64,000 bases of DNA from NCBI RefSeq assembly GCF_900091585.1, contig NZ_FMHT01000003.1, positions 1,907,501 to 1,971,500 of the forward strand, read 5' to 3'. Origin of the DNA: Micromonospora nigra. GTDB taxonomy: Bacteria > Actinomycetota > Actinomycetes > Mycobacteriales > Micromonosporaceae. Of this stretch, positions 32,917 to 42,338 are shown piece after piece (within the stretch, counting starts at the first letter, position 1; every line of letters begins with the position of its first letter). The notes beneath the pieces were generated by a model. That model searched no databases and was not told the DNA's origin. It worked only from the letters and a program-made list of their open reading frames with translations. A program made the position numbers and the translations under genes.

Positions 32917-33695
32917 TGAGGCGTTCGGACGCGCGGGCCGGCCCCCGGCGGGACGGGACGACGACCGACGGGGACGGGCCGGCGACCGACCCGACCTGCC
33001 GGGTGGAGGCCGACGCCGGTTCGGCCCTGGTCCGGGTGACCGGAGTCCTGGACACCGCCGGGGCCCGGGCGGTACGGGAGGCGCTGCTGCTGCTGCTCGC
33101 CGACCGTCCCGGGCCGGTGGTGGCGGACCTGTCCGGGCTACGGGTCGGCGACCCGGCGGCGGTGGCCGTCTTCCCGCAGGTGCGCCGCGACGTGGTCGAC
33201 TGGCCGGCGGCCGAGCTGCTGCTGTGTGATCCGGCCGGCCAGGTTCCCGGCGTGCCGTCCTGGCCCACCCTGGGCGCGGCGCTGGCCGCGTTGCCCGGAG
33301 CGCCGACGGCGGCGGTACTCAGCGCCGACCTGGACCCGGCGGTCGGATCCGCCCGGTGGGCCCGGCAACTGGTGACGGACGGCTGCGTCCACTGGGGGGT
33401 GCCGACCCTGACGGAGCCGTGCCGCATCGCGGTCACCGAACTGGTCAACAACGTGGTCGCGCACGCGCGGACCCCGATGACGGTGCGGCTGGCGCCGCGC
33501 CACCGCGAGTTGCACCTCGCGGTGCGGGACCGCTCACCGAGGCTGCCCTCCTACGCCGGCGTCTCCCCGGCCCATGTCATGGGCGGACGCGGCATGCTCC
33601 TGGTCGACACGGTCGCCCGCCGCTGGGGCAGCACGCCGGTGCCGGACGGCAAAGTCGTCTGGTGTGTTCTGCACACCGAGGACGAACCGTTCTGA
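32916..33695 (+). CDS. STAS domain fused to an anti-sigma-type ATPase
   Basis: A 259-residue protein with two parts of the sigma-regulatory toolkit in one chain. Residues about 30-120 resemble a STAS anti-anti-sigma domain (ALVRVTGVLDTAGARAVREALLLLL, VVADLSGLRVGDPAAVAVF); residues about 140-255 are a RsbW-like HATPase with ITELVNN-type N box (CRIAVTELVNNVVAHA), VRDRSPRLP and GGRGMLLVD. In the STAS half no clear phospho-acceptor Ser is seen at the usual place. It could be a self-contained switch for a sigma factor encoded elsewhere. Its ATG shares one base with the SDR stop. Confidence 0.8.
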   Translation: MRRSDARAGPRRDGTTTDGDGPATDPTCRVEADAGSALVRVTGVLDTAGARAVREALLLLLADRPGPVVADLSGLRVGDPAAVAVFPQVRRDVVDWPAAELLLCDPAGQVPGVPSWPTLGAALAALPGAPTAAVLSADLDPAVGSARWARQLVTDGCVHWGVPTLTEPCRIAVTELVNNVVAHARTPMTVRLAPRHRELHLAVRDRSPRLPSYAGVSPAHVMGGRGMLLVDTVARRWGSTPVPDGKVVWCVLHTEDEPF

Positions 33696-33776
33696 TCAGG
33701 CCGCTTCGCCCCCGCCGTCGGGTGGGAGACGCCGGTGGACCGGTTATGGCGGGAGGGCAGCGGGTAGTGGTCAGTC

Positions 33777-34349
33777 ATGCGTGAGGACGAGTACCCGACC
33801 CCCGTGTCCGACCCCGAGGCCGACGGCCTGCCCGACACGGCCGACGACGATTCGACGGCGGGCGACGACGTGCTGACCGGCCGGGAGGCCGACGGCCCGT
33901 CGCCGGCCCAGTTGCCCGGCGACCGCACCCCGGTGGCGGTGGACCAGTTCGGCACCACCGCCGAGGAGCAGCTCGACGGTGAGTCGCTGGACCACAAGCT
34001 CGACCGGGAACGGTTCGAGCGCCCCGCCGACGATCCGCTGGCCGGCCCGGTCGACCCGGACATCGCGGCCGAGGCCGACAGCGAGGAGGCGGCAGCCCAG
34101 GCGCAGCTCGACGCCGACGTGCTCGAGCCGGGCCCGACCTCCGACCCGAACTCGCCGGTGTCGCTCTACGACCACGGCCGGCTGGGCAGCGTCGCCGACG
34201 GGCAGGTGGGCCGGCTCGTCGAACCGGACGAGGGCGCGCACACCGACCAGGAGACCGACTCGGTCGCGTACGACGCGGGGTCGGCCGGCGGCGGGGCGAG
34301 CGCGGAGGAGCTGGCCGTCCACGAGACCCGACCGCCGCACTCGGTCTGA
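33777..34349 (+). CDS. DUF5709 acidic protein
   Basis: A 190-residue, highly acidic, probably disordered protein common in actinobacteria and of unknown function. The family signature is the C-terminal block GRLVEPDEGAHTDQETDSVA followed by GGGASAEELAVHE; the middle shows LDHKLDRERFER. There are no membrane segments, signal peptide or metal motifs. Such proteins are often stress-related, but nothing here shows it. ATG 33777 is the first codon. It ends before a repeat-rich region facing a two-component system. Confidence 0.82.
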   Translation: MREDEYPTPVSDPEADGLPDTADDDSTAGDDVLTGREADGPSPAQLPGDRTPVAVDQFGTTAEEQLDGESLDHKLDRERFERPADDPLAGPVDPDIAAEADSEEAAAQAQLDADVLEPGPTSDPNSPVSLYDHGRLGSVADGQVGRLVEPDEGAHTDQETDSVAYDAGSAGGGASAEELAVHETRPPHSV

Positions 34350-34411
34350 GCCGCCGCCGGGCGGGTCGTGCCGCCGCACCGGGTGGGACGCCCGCACCCG
34401 GGCTGGTGGGA

Positions 34412-34469
34412 CGGCACCGCACCCGCTGTGCGGGCCGGTGCCGCCGCCCGCTGTGCGGGCCGGTGCCGG
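34412..34469. repeat. 22-base direct repeat with hairpin potential
   Basis: The 22 bases at 34422-34443 recur at 34447-34468, a period of 25. The left copy also pairs with CGGCACC at 34412, giving a terminator-like hairpin between the converging DUF5709 and response-regulator genes. Probably a duplicated terminator arm. Confidence 0.5.
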
Positions 34470-34470
34470 C

Positions 34471-35133
34471 TCAGCCGTCGAGGCCCCGCTCGATGGCGTA
34501 CCGGGTCAGCTCGACCCGGTTGTGCAACTGAAGCTTGCCGAGCGTGTTCTGCACGTGGTTCTGCACGGTGCGGTGGGAGAGCCCGAACCGCTCGGCGATC
34601 TGCCGGTAGGACAGCCCCTTGGCCACCAGCCGCAACACCTCGGTCTCCCGGTCGGTGAGCCGGGGTGCGGGGTCGCCGGGATCGCGCCGCCCGCCCGCGC
34701 CGACCGGGTCCGCCGCGAGCCGGCGGTACTCGCCGAGCACCAGCCCGGCCAGCCCGGGGGTGAAGACCGGCTCCCCGGCTGCGGTGCGGCGCACCGCGTC
34801 CAGGAACTCGGCCGGCCCGGCGGACTTGACCAGGTAGCCGGTGGCACCGGCCTTGACGGCGTCGAGAACGTCCTGCTGTTCGCCACTGGCCGACAGCATC
34901 AGCACCCGCACCTCGGGCAGCGCCGCGCGCAGGCCATGGATCACCTCCACCCCGGAGATGTCCGGAAGTTGCAGGTCGAGGACCACCACCTCCGGCCGGG
35001 CCGCCGCGGCGACGCGGACGGCCTGTCGACCCTCCCCGCTGGTGGCGACCACGTCGTGGCCGGCCTCGGCGAGGTCGCGGGCCACCCCCTCGCGCCACAT
35101 CGGATGGTCGTCGACCACCATCACCCGCGCCAC
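34471..35133 (-). CDS. NarL/LuxR-family response regulator
   Basis: A 220-residue DNA-binding response regulator. The receiver domain has VMVVDDHPMWREGV (acidic pocket), VVVLDLQLPDISG with the phospho-accepting Asp near residue 54, and GYLVKSAGP with the conserved Lys. The C-terminal LuxR HTH is complete: LTDRETEVLRLVAKGLSYRQIAERFGLSHRTVQNHVQNTLGKL. GTG 35133 follows GAGGAGG. It overlaps the sensor kinase gene by 13 bases, so the two form one operon and a cognate pair. Target genes are unknown. Confidence 0.93.
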   Translation of the reverse strand: MARVMVVDDHPMWREGVARDLAEAGHDVVATSGEGRQAVRVAAAARPEVVVLDLQLPDISGVEVIHGLRAALPEVRVLMLSASGEQQDVLDAVKAGATGYLVKSAGPAEFLDAVRRTAAGEPVFTPGLAGLVLGEYRRLAADPVGAGGRRDPGDPAPRLTDRETEVLRLVAKGLSYRQIAERFGLSHRTVQNHVQNTLGKLQLHNRVELTRYAIERGLDG

Positions 35134-36281
35134 CGTGCCTCCTCCGTGTCCGGTCGTCCGCCGTCCGTGCGGCCGACGACGAGTTCCAGCTCCGTGCCGG
35201 CACCCGGAGCGGAGGTGATCCGCACCTCGCCGCCGAGGTCGGCGAGCCGGCCCCGGATGGACCGCGCCACCCCGAGCCGGCCCTGCGCCTCGGCCTCGGC
35301 CAGCCGCTGCGGCGGGAAGCCGGGGCCCTCGTCGCGGATCGACACGGTGACGGTCGACCCCTCGTCCTCGACCAGCACCCACGCCCGCCCGCCGGCGTGC
35401 CGGGCCACGTTGTCGAGCGCCGCCCCGACGGCGGCGGCGAGTTCCCGGGCCACCGGACCGGGCAGGGGAACCGGGGTGGCCGGCACGGACAGCGACACCG
35501 TCGCGGAGTCGTACCGACCCAGCAGCCCCCGCAGGTCCACCGGCCCGACGGCGGTGGCGGGCGGCGCGGCGGCACCGGAGATCAGCGCCCGCAGGGCGGC
35601 CTCCTGCTCCCCGGCCAACCGGGCCAGCTCGGCGGCCTCACCGTCGAGGCGGGCCCCGCGCCGTTGCACCAGGGCGAGCACCTGGAGCACGGAGTCGTGG
35701 ATGTCGCGGGCCAGCCGTTGCCGCTCCCGGGTGGCGGCCTCCAGCTCCACCGCCCGGTGCAGTCGCTCCTCGGCGGCCACGGCCAGCCGGGCGACGTGCC
35801 CGACCACCACGCCGGCCAGCAGCATGAGGATCGCCCCGTTGATCGCCGACGGGGTGGTCACACCCCGCGCCGCCAGGTCGGCTCCCGCGAGCACCAGCGC
35901 GGCGACCGTGCCGCGGCGTCGCCCGCCGGACACCGCCCACGCCAGCACCGGCCCGCCGAGCCACGCCACGGCCAGGGTGGGCACACCGTCGGCCAGCGCG
36001 GCCCGCCCGATCACCCACGGCGAGGCCAGCACGACGGCCAGCACGACGGCCAGGTCAGTCAGGAGCAGCGGCCATCCGCGCAGGGCGGGGCGGGCGTAGC
36101 CGACGGCGGTGACGCCGGTCCAGGCCGCCATCGCGAGAACCACGCCCGCGGCGGCGAGGGGATGCGTGTAGCGGTCCGCGTCGCGCAGCGCCACCACGCA
36201 GACGTACGCGAGGGAGGCGAGCCGGTACACGGTGACGGCCCGCCAGAGCGGGACCTCGAGACCTCCGGGCGGTGCGGGCAC
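35121..36281 (-). CDS. HisKA_3 sensor histidine kinase of the NarL-type pair
   Basis: A 386-residue membrane kinase. About five or six hydrophobic segments occupy residues 10-170, forming a membrane sensor with little extracellular loop. The dimerisation/phospho-acceptor helix is RDIHDSVLQVLALVQRR (His near residue 210), typical of HisKA_3 (NarX/DesK/MacS group); the HATPase has AALDNVARHAGGRAW and IRDEGPGFPPQRL. The signal is unknown. The GTG start at 36281 is chosen as the first plausible start after the divergent gene; the regulator start overlaps its end. DesK-type kinases often sense the membrane, but this is inference. Confidence 0.9.
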   Translation of the reverse strand: MPAPPGGLEVPLWRAVTVYRLASLAYVCVVALRDADRYTHPLAAAGVVLAMAAWTGVTAVGYARPALRGWPLLLTDLAVVLAVVLASPWVIGRAALADGVPTLAVAWLGGPVLAWAVSGGRRRGTVAALVLAGADLAARGVTTPSAINGAILMLLAGVVVGHVARLAVAAEERLHRAVELEAATRERQRLARDIHDSVLQVLALVQRRGARLDGEAAELARLAGEQEAALRALISGAAAPPATAVGPVDLRGLLGRYDSATVSLSVPATPVPLPGPVARELAAAVGAALDNVARHAGGRAWVLVEDEGSTVTVSIRDEGPGFPPQRLAEAEAQGRLGVARSIRGRLADLGGEVRITSAPGAGTELELVVGRTDGGRPDTEEARWRG

Positions 36282-36355
36282 GCGGTCACGATGCCACAGC
36301 CGGACGACGGGCCGCCGGGTGCCGGAGGGGCGCCGGCCGACGCACACCGCGTACG

Positions 36356-36793
36356 GTGGTGCCCATCGAACACACCCCACTGATCGCCGAGGCCTTCGAC
36401 CAGGCCCAGGTGACCGGGCTCCGCCACTCGGTCACCTCCTGCGCGCGTGCCGCCGGGCTCGCCGACCAACGGCTGGACGACTTCGTGCTGGCCGTCAACG
36501 AGCTGATCACCAACGCGGTGCGGCACGGTGGCGGCCGGGGCTGGCTGCGGCTGTGGCAGGAAGCCGGTCACCTGGTGTGTGAGGTGTCCGACCACGGCGA
36601 CGGGATCAGCGCCGGACGCCTGGCGGAACGGCACCGCCCCGCGCCGGACACCGCCGGCGGCTGGGGCCTCTGGCTGGCCCGCGAACTCAGCGACGCGATG
36701 GACGTGACGACCGGCCCGCAGGGCACCACGGTCCGCATCTTCGCCGCCACGGTGGACGTCCCCCACCACGTCGGCCGGCACCGCCGCGACTGA
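36356..36793 (+). CDS. RsbW-like ATP-binding regulatory protein
   Basis: A 145-residue stand-alone HATPase_c_2 protein, the second or third anti-sigma-type ATPase in the window. FVLAVNELITNAVRHGGG is the N box with the metal-chelating Asn, EVSDHGDGI the G1 box and GWGLWLARELSD the G2 box. In Streptomyces and relatives such proteins act as anti-sigma factors or as partners of PP2C phosphatases; none is adjacent. GTG 36356 is used, GTG 36359 is equally possible. It diverges from the sensor kinase. Confidence 0.82.
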   Translation: MVPIEHTPLIAEAFDQAQVTGLRHSVTSCARAAGLADQRLDDFVLAVNELITNAVRHGGGRGWLRLWQEAGHLVCEVSDHGDGISAGRLAERHRPAPDTAGGWGLWLARELSDAMDVTTGPQGTTVRIFAATVDVPHHVGRHRRD

Positions 36794-36804
36794 CTCCCGC
36801 GCCC

Positions 36805-37743
36805 TCAGGAGAACAGGGCGCTGACGGACTCGCCGTCGTGGATGCGACGGACCGCCTCGGCCAGGGCGGGGGCGATCGACAGCACCGTCAGCTTCGGCAC
36901 CCGCTTGTCGGTGGGGATGGGCACGGTGTTGGTGCAGACGATCTCCCGTACGTCGTCGGCCGCGCCGAGCCGCTCCAGCGCGTCCGTGGAGAACAGCCCG
37001 TGTGTGCAGGCCAGCCGGATCGAGCGAACCTCCAGACGGCGCAGGTGCGCCATCAGCTCGATCATCGTGCTGCCCTTCGCGATCTCGTCGTCGAGCACGA
37101 TCACGTCCCGACCCGCCACCTCGCCGATGACCGCGCTGATGCTCACCCGGTCGTCGGTGAACCGCTGCTTCGCCCCGGCGGCCACCGGGGTGCCGAGCCG
37201 ACGGGCGAAGGCCGCCGCGGCCTTGGCGTTGCCCAGGTCCGGCGAGACCACCACGGTGTTACTCAGGTCGTAGGGGCGGAAGTGGGCGGCCAGCTCCCGC
37301 AACGCGTGCAGGTGGTCCACCGGGACGCTGAAGAAGCCGTGCACCTGCGGCGAGTGCAGCGTCATCGCCAGCACCCGGTCCGCGCCGGCCGCGACCAGCA
37401 GGTCGGCCACCAGCCGGCCGCCGATCGAGATGCGGGGCGCGTCCTTCTTGTCCGACCGGGCGTACGCGTAGTGCGGCAGCACGACGGTGATGCGGCCCGC
37501 CGATGCGCCCCGCGCCGCGTCGACCATGAGCAGCAGCTCCACCAGGTGTTCCTGCACGGGCGGCACCAGCGGCTGGATGAGGAACACGTCGCGTTCCCGG
37601 CAGTTGGCCTGCAACTGCACTTCCAGGCAGTCGTTGGCGAACCGGGACACCCGCGAGGGTTGCAGCGGCACCCCCAGGTGGAGGCAGATCTCGGCGGCCA
37701 GCTCGGGGTGGGCGGAACCACTGAAGACGGCTATGTCGCGCAC
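36805..37743 (-). CDS. prs: Ribose-phosphate pyrophosphokinase
   Basis: Makes PRPP from ribose-5-phosphate and ATP, the precursor for purines, pyrimidines, histidine and tryptophan. It has 312 residues. [14 protein letters not shown] opens the chain, [28 protein letters not shown] contains the flexible loop, [17 protein letters not shown] is the PRPP-synthase signature, and [18 protein letters not shown] is the PRPP-binding loop. [11 protein letters not shown] replaces the more usual LHAxQIQGFF, so it may be a divergent paralogue of the main enzyme. GTG 37743 is the start. purC is near but in another unit. Confidence 0.9.
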   Translation of the reverse strand: MRDIAVFSGSAHPELAAEICLHLGVPLQPSRVSRFANDCLEVQLQANCRERDVFLIQPLVPPVQEHLVELLLMVDAARGASAGRITVVLPHYAYARSDKKDAPRISIGGRLVADLLVAAGADRVLAMTLHSPQVHGFFSVPVDHLHALRELAAHFRPYDLSNTVVVSPDLGNAKAAAAFARRLGTPVAAGAKQRFTDDRVSISAVIGEVAGRDVIVLDDEIAKGSTMIELMAHLRRLEVRSIRLACTHGLFSTDALERLGAADDVREIVCTNTVPIPTDKRVPKLTVLSIAPALAEAVRRIHDGESVSALFS

Positions 37744-37832
37744 GTTGGCACATCGTACGCACCGGCGCGGCTCCGCGACCCGCGACGCGCGCTCCCTCGG
37801 CAAGCTCCGGCCCCGGCGGGTACGGTGCTGCC

Positions 37833-39317
37833 GTGACCGCCGACCACGTCGCCGCCATCGACCAGGGCACCACCTCTTCCCGGTGCATCGTCTTCGACCG
37901 GGCCGGGGAGATCGTCTCCGTCGCCCAGCGGGAGCACCGCCAGATCTTCCCGAGACCGGGTTGGGTGGAGCACGACGCCGAGGAGATCTGGACCAACGTC
38001 GAGGTGGTGGTGCGGGAGGCCCTGGCCGCGGCCGGCATCGACACGGGCGGGCTGGCCGCCGTCGGCATCACCAACCAGCGGGAGACGACGGTGGTGTGGG
38101 ACCGGGCCAGCGGCCGTCCCGTCGCCAACGCGATCGTCTGGCAGGACACCCGCACCGACCCGCTGCTGCGCGAGCTGGGTGCCACGTACGGCGAGGAGAA
38201 GGTCAAGGCCCGGACGGGCCTGCCGCTGGCCACCTACTTCGCCGGCCCGAAGCTGCGCTGGCTGCTCGACTCGACCGACGGGCTGCGCGAGCGCGCCGAG
38301 GCCGGCGAGGTGCTGTTCGGCACCATGGACAGCTGGCTGATCTGGAAGCTGACGGGCCGGCACGTCACGGACGTGACCAACGCCAGCCGGACGATGCTGA
38401 TGAACCTGGCCACCCTGGACTGGGATCCGGAGCTCCTGGAGGCGGTGGGCGTGCCGGCCGCGATGCTGCCGGAGATCCGCTGTTCCGCCGAGGTGTACGG
38501 CACGGCCACCGGGGTGCTGGCCGGGGTGCCGGTGGCCAGCGCGCTCGGCGACCAGCAGGCCGCCCTGTTCGGGCAGACCTGCTTCCAGCCGGGCGAGGCG
38601 AAGTGCACCTACGGCACCGGCAGCTTCCTGCTGCTCAACACGGGTGCCAGCCCGGTCCCGTCGCGCCACGGGCTGCTCACCACGGTCGCGTACCAGATCA
38701 AGGACAACCCGCCCGCGTACGCGCTGGAGGGCGCGATCGCGGTGACCGGTTCGCTGGTGCAGTGGCTGCGCGACAACCTCGGCATCATCTCCTCCGCGCC
38801 CGAGGTGGAGGAGTTGGCCCGCACGGTCGACGACAACGGCGGGTGCTACGTGGTGCCGGCCTTCTCCGGGCTGTTCGCCCCGCACTGGCGCAGCGACGCC
38901 CGGGGCGTGATCGCGGGGCTGACCGGCTACATCACCCGGGGCCACCTGGCGCGGGCGGCCCTGGAGGCGTCGGCCTGGCAGACCCGGGAGGTGGTCGACG
39001 CGATGAACGCCGACTCGGACGTGGCGTTGCGCCGGCTGCGGGTGGACGGCGGGATGACCGCCAACGACCTGCTGATGCAGTTCCTCGCCGATGTGCTCGA
39101 CGTGCCGGTGGTGCGTTCCCGGATCACGGAGACGACCTGCCTCGGTGCCGCGTACGCCGCCGGCCTGGCCGTCGGCTTCTGGCCGGACCTGGCCACGCTG
39201 CGGGACAAGTGGCGCTCCGACGCCCAGTGGGAGTCGGCCATGGACCCGGCGCACCGCGAACGTGAGCTGCGCAACTGGCGCAAGGCCGTGCAGCGCACCC
39301 TCGACTGGGTGGACTGA
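37833..39317 (+). CDS. glpK: Glycerol kinase
   Basis: Phosphorylates glycerol to glycerol-3-phosphate. It has 494 residues, the usual length, with FGGY kinase motifs: [15 protein letters not shown] (phosphate 1), [79 protein letters not shown] and [20 protein letters not shown]. No glycerol facilitator or glycerol-3-phosphate dehydrogenase gene is adjacent. The GTG 37833 start gives the correct N-terminus [12 protein letters not shown]. The gene ends seven bases before the converging purC. Confidence 0.96.
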   Translation: MTADHVAAIDQGTTSSRCIVFDRAGEIVSVAQREHRQIFPRPGWVEHDAEEIWTNVEVVVREALAAAGIDTGGLAAVGITNQRETTVVWDRASGRPVANAIVWQDTRTDPLLRELGATYGEEKVKARTGLPLATYFAGPKLRWLLDSTDGLRERAEAGEVLFGTMDSWLIWKLTGRHVTDVTNASRTMLMNLATLDWDPELLEAVGVPAAMLPEIRCSAEVYGTATGVLAGVPVASALGDQQAALFGQTCFQPGEAKCTYGTGSFLLLNTGASPVPSRHGLLTTVAYQIKDNPPAYALEGAIAVTGSLVQWLRDNLGIISSAPEVEELARTVDDNGGCYVVPAFSGLFAPHWRSDARGVIAGLTGYITRGHLARAALEASAWQTREVVDAMNADSDVALRRLRVDGGMTANDLLMQFLADVLDVPVVRSRITETTCLGAAYAAGLAVGFWPDLATLRDKWRSDAQWESAMDPAHRERELRNWRKAVQRTLDWVD

Positions 39318-39324
39318 CCAGGTC

Positions 39325-40155
39325 CTACCAGCGGTTGCCGGTGAGCGTCTCGTAGACGTCGACGTAGCGGGCCCGGGTGGCCTCGACCACCTCGGCCGGC
39401 ACCTCGGGGGCGGGGGCCTGCTTGTCCCACCCGCTGGCGGTCGCCCAGTCCCGCACGTACTGCTTGTCGTAGGAGAACTGCGGCCGACCCGGCTGGTACG
39501 ACTCGGCCGGCCAGAACCGCGACGAGTCCGAGGTGAGCAGTTCGTCGCCGAGCATCAGGGTGCCGTCGGGCGTCCAGCCGAGTTCCAGCTTGGTGTCGGC
39601 GACCAGGATGCCCCGGTCGGCGGCCAGTTCGGCGCCACGCCGGTAGACGTCGACGGTGATCTGCCGCAGGCGCTCGGCCGTGTCCGCGCCCACCTTGTCC
39701 ACCACGTCGGCGAACGTGATCGGCTCGTCGTGCTCCCCCACCGGCGCCTTCGTCGACGGGGTGAAGATCGGCTCGGGCAGGATGGACGCCTCGACCAGGC
39801 CGCGTGGCAGCTCGACGCCGGAGACCCGGCCGGTGGCCTGGTATTCCTTGAGGCCCCCGCCGGTGAGGTAGCCCCGGGCCACGCACTCGACGGGCACCAT
39901 CTCCAGCCGCCGGCAGCGCACGGCCCGGCCGGCGAACTCGGCGGGCACGTCGGTGGCGGACAGGACATGGTTGGGCACCAGGTCGGACAGCTGCTCGAAC
40001 CACCACAGGGACAACGCGGTGAGCAGCCGGCCCTTGTCCGGAATGGGCGTGGGCAGCACCACGTCGTAGACGCTGATCCGGTCGGAGGCGACCAGGATGA
40101 GGTCGTCGCCGTCGGCGTAGACATCCCGAACCTTGCCCGAGTGCAGAAGTTCCAC
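39325..40155 (-). CDS. purC: SAICAR synthetase
   Basis: ATP-dependent joining of aspartate to CAIR in purine synthesis. It has 276 residues. LHSGKVRDVY at the N-terminus binds ATP, ASDRISVYDVVLPTPIPDKG and VECVARGYLTGGGLKEY are family signatures, and LVADTKLELGW and DSSRFWPAESYQPG lie in the C-terminal half. The GTG 40155 start is natural (MELLHSGKVRD). It stands apart from other pur genes and diverges from a solute-binding lipoprotein gene. Confidence 0.96.
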   Translation of the reverse strand: MELLHSGKVRDVYADGDDLILVASDRISVYDVVLPTPIPDKGRLLTALSLWWFEQLSDLVPNHVLSATDVPAEFAGRAVRCRRLEMVPVECVARGYLTGGGLKEYQATGRVSGVELPRGLVEASILPEPIFTPSTKAPVGEHDEPITFADVVDKVGADTAERLRQITVDVYRRGAELAADRGILVADTKLELGWTPDGTLMLGDELLTSDSSRFWPAESYQPGRPQFSYDKQYVRDWATASGWDKQAPAPEVPAEVVEATRARYVDVYETLTGNRW

Positions 40156-40298
40156 GTGGTCAAGTACATCACGGTGCCCGCGTCCGGCGGTGGCGGGTGG
40201 TCACGCTCCCGCGGGCGTACCCGACCGGCGTTGACACCTTCCGCCGCGCCTGGGTGAATGGTCCGGCTGCACCCCCGTTCGAAGCCAGGAGGCCGACC

Positions 40299-41624
40299 GT
40301 GCCCGCCGCCCGCTGCCCGCTGCCCGGCGCGCGACCCGGCCGTCGCACGGTGCTGGCCGCGCTGCTCGGCGCACCGCTGCTCGCCGCGACCGGGGTCACC
40401 GGCTGCACCACGGGGCCGGCCTCGTCGGGCCCGGACGGCCCGATCGAGCTGTCGGTCTTCTGGTACGGCGGCGCCCGGCGGGCCGAGGCGACCGAGCGGG
40501 TGCTGCGCCGCTACACCGAACGGAACCCGGGGGTCACCTTCCGGGTCACCTGGCAGGGCGCGGCCGGCTACTACGAGCGACTCGCCACCCAGGCCGTCGG
40601 CGGCAACGTGCCCGACCTGATCCAGCTCGACGACAGCATGCTCGCGGAGTACGCGCAACGGGAGATCGTGCTGGACCTGACCGATGCCGTCGCCGGGCAC
40701 CGGCTGGACCTGCGCGGCCTGCCGCCCGGGCTGGCCCGCGACGGCCAGGTGGGCGGCCGGACGGTCGGCGTGCCGGCGGGTCAGACCGCCGCCGCGCTGG
40801 TGGTGAACCGGGACGTGCTGCGCCGGCTGCGGGTGCCCGAGCCGCGGGCCGGCATGGCCTGGCCGGAGTACGTCGCCTGGGCGCAGCGGGTCACCCGGGC
40901 CAGCCGTGGCCGGGTCGCCGGCACGATGGACCCGTCGGGTGACCACCGGGCGTTCTGGATCTGGCTGCGTTCCCGCGGGCACGAGCTGTACCAGGGGCGG
41001 CAGCTCGGTTTCCCGGTCGACGCGCTGGTGGAGTGGTTCGAGCTGTGGCAGCGCGCCCGCGCCGGACGGGCCACGCCCAGCGCCGCCCTCGTCGAGCAGG
41101 CCGACACGGGCGACCCGGCCCGGCAGGTCGTCGTCACGGGTGCCGCCGCGGTGTCCGTCGCCTGGACCCACCAGCTCCCGGAACTCCAGCAGCTCACCGA
41201 CGCCGACCTCGGCCTGGTCGCCCTACCCGGCCCCACCGCGGCGCAGTGGCCGCGCGCGTCGATGTACTGGGCGGCGTTCCGGGGCACCCGGCACCCCGGC
41301 GTGGTGGTGGACGTACTCAACTTCCTCACCACCAACGCCGAGGCCGGGCACCTGCTGGGTCACGAACGGGGACTGCCCCCGAACCTGGCCGTGCGGGAAC
41401 GGACGACCGCCGACCTCACCGACCCGGCCCTGCGGCGGGCCGCCGAGTTCGTGGCGGCCCGCACCGGCGGTCTCGGTCCCACGCCGCCACCGCCGCCGAA
41501 GGGTCATCCCCGCGTTCGTGATCTGCTACTCGACGCCGCCGAGAGCGTCCGCGCGCGGCGGATCGGCAGTCGGGACGCCGCCGGGACGTTCGTCGCGGCG
41601 GCCGAGGCGGCCCTGGCGGGGTGA
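40299..41624 (+). CDS. Extracellular solute-binding lipoprotein (family 1)
   Basis: Periplasmic-type sugar-binding protein of 441 residues, anchored outside the membrane. The signal peptide has a twin-arginine-like RRTVLAALLGAPLLAATG and a lipobox VTGC with Cys at residue 36. The mature domain starts IELSVFWYGGARRAEATERVL and shows GYYERLATQAVGGNVPDLIQLDD, typical of ABC-sugar binding proteins (SBP_bac_1). No permease or ATPase gene is nearby, so it must use a transporter encoded elsewhere or act as a sensor. GTG 40299 follows AGGAGG; upstream extension would enter the purC promoter region. Confidence 0.85.
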   Translation: MPAARCPLPGARPGRRTVLAALLGAPLLAATGVTGCTTGPASSGPDGPIELSVFWYGGARRAEATERVLRRYTERNPGVTFRVTWQGAAGYYERLATQAVGGNVPDLIQLDDSMLAEYAQREIVLDLTDAVAGHRLDLRGLPPGLARDGQVGGRTVGVPAGQTAAALVVNRDVLRRLRVPEPRAGMAWPEYVAWAQRVTRASRGRVAGTMDPSGDHRAFWIWLRSRGHELYQGRQLGFPVDALVEWFELWQRARAGRATPSAALVEQADTGDPARQVVVTGAAAVSVAWTHQLPELQQLTDADLGLVALPGPTAAQWPRASMYWAAFRGTRHPGVVVDVLNFLTTNAEAGHLLGHERGLPPNLAVRERTTADLTDPALRRAAEFVAARTGGLGPTPPPPPKGHPRVRDLLLDAAESVRARRIGSRDAAGTFVAAAEAALAG

Positions 41625-41689
41625 CTCGCCGCCCTCCCGGCTGCGGGGGTGCCGAGCCGGGCCGCCTCGGCCGTCGGCGGCGAGGCCGG

Positions 41690-41941
41690 TCAGCGCGGCG
41701 GGCCGCCACCACGACGGCCACGCATCATGCGCAGCAACAGGAAGACGACCACCGCGACCACGACCAGGCAGCAGAGCAGGCCCAGCAGGCCGAAGCCGCC
41801 CCGGGAGCGCCGCCGAGCGGCCTCGACCACCAGTTCGCCCGTGCCGGTGGACGCCCAGGCCGCGACCGGCACGAAGACCGACAGGGCGACCGTTGCGAGG
41901 ACCGCGCCGAGGCGGCCCCACCACTTACCGAAGGAAGACAT
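41690..41941 (-). CDS. Small membrane protein with two hydrophobic helices
   Basis: Unrecognised 83-residue protein. Residues about 9-30 (LGAVLATVALSVFVPVAAWAS) are a signal peptide or first helix, TGTGELVVEAARRRSRGG is a short polar loop, and GLLGLLCCLVVVAVVVFLLL is a strong second helix followed by a basic, glycine-rich tail. ATG 41941 is the start. It converges with the solute-binding gene. Function unknown. Confidence 0.68.
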   Translation of the reverse strand: MSSFGKWWGRLGAVLATVALSVFVPVAAWASTGTGELVVEAARRRSRGGFGLLGLLCCLVVVAVVVFLLLRMMRGRRGGGPPR

Positions 41942-42011
41942 GGCCCCATCTTCGCCGAACCGGGCAAGCGGGACGCGCGGCGCGACCGAACCGTGACCGG
42001 TTCTGGCACGA

Positions 42012-42045
42012 CGAAGGGCCCGGAGGAATGCCTCCGGGCCCTTCG
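42012..42045 (-). terminator. Terminator of the first initiator tRNA gene
   Basis: A 15-bp perfect stem (42012-42026 with 42031-42045) and four-base loop begin eight bases after the 3' end of the tRNA gene. Confidence 0.75.
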
Positions 42046-42052
42046 TGTCTCG

Positions 42053-42126
42053 TAGCGGGGACAGGATTTGAACCTGCGACCTCTGGGTTATGAGCCCAGC
42101 GAGCTACCGAGCTGCTCCACCCCGCG
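42053..42126 (-). tRNA. tRNA-Met(CAT), initiator type, copy 1
   Basis: A 74-base cloverleaf without encoded CCA. The anticodon stem CTGGG/CCCAG supplies the three consecutive G-C pairs of initiator tRNAs and encloses loop CTCATAA; position 1 is C opposite T at 72, so the acceptor end is unpaired, another initiator mark. The T arm GCAGGTTCAAATCCTGT is standard. It is identical to the second copy 212 bases upstream in transcription. Confidence 0.96.
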
Positions 42127-42297
42127 TCGGCTCCTTCAGCTTAACGCATCCCCCGGCGGGATGATCAGCGCCCCCCGGAACCCGGGCTCCCGGCCCGCCG
42201 CCGCCCGACCCGTCACGGAGACTCGCCGTGAGGCCGTCGCGGAGGTCCGCCGGCGAGCCCGCGGGGGGTCGGCCCCCGATGCCGAGCCCGACATGCG

Positions 42298-42331
42298 GAA
42301 CGGCCCCGAGGAGAACTCCTCGGGGCCGTTC
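42298..42331 (-). terminator. Terminator of the second initiator tRNA gene
   Basis: A 16-bp perfect stem (42298-42313 with 42316-42331) around AA starts eight bases after the tRNA 3' end. It has the same spacing as the other copy's hairpin but an unrelated sequence. Confidence 0.75.
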
Positions 42332-42338
42332 GGCGTGG

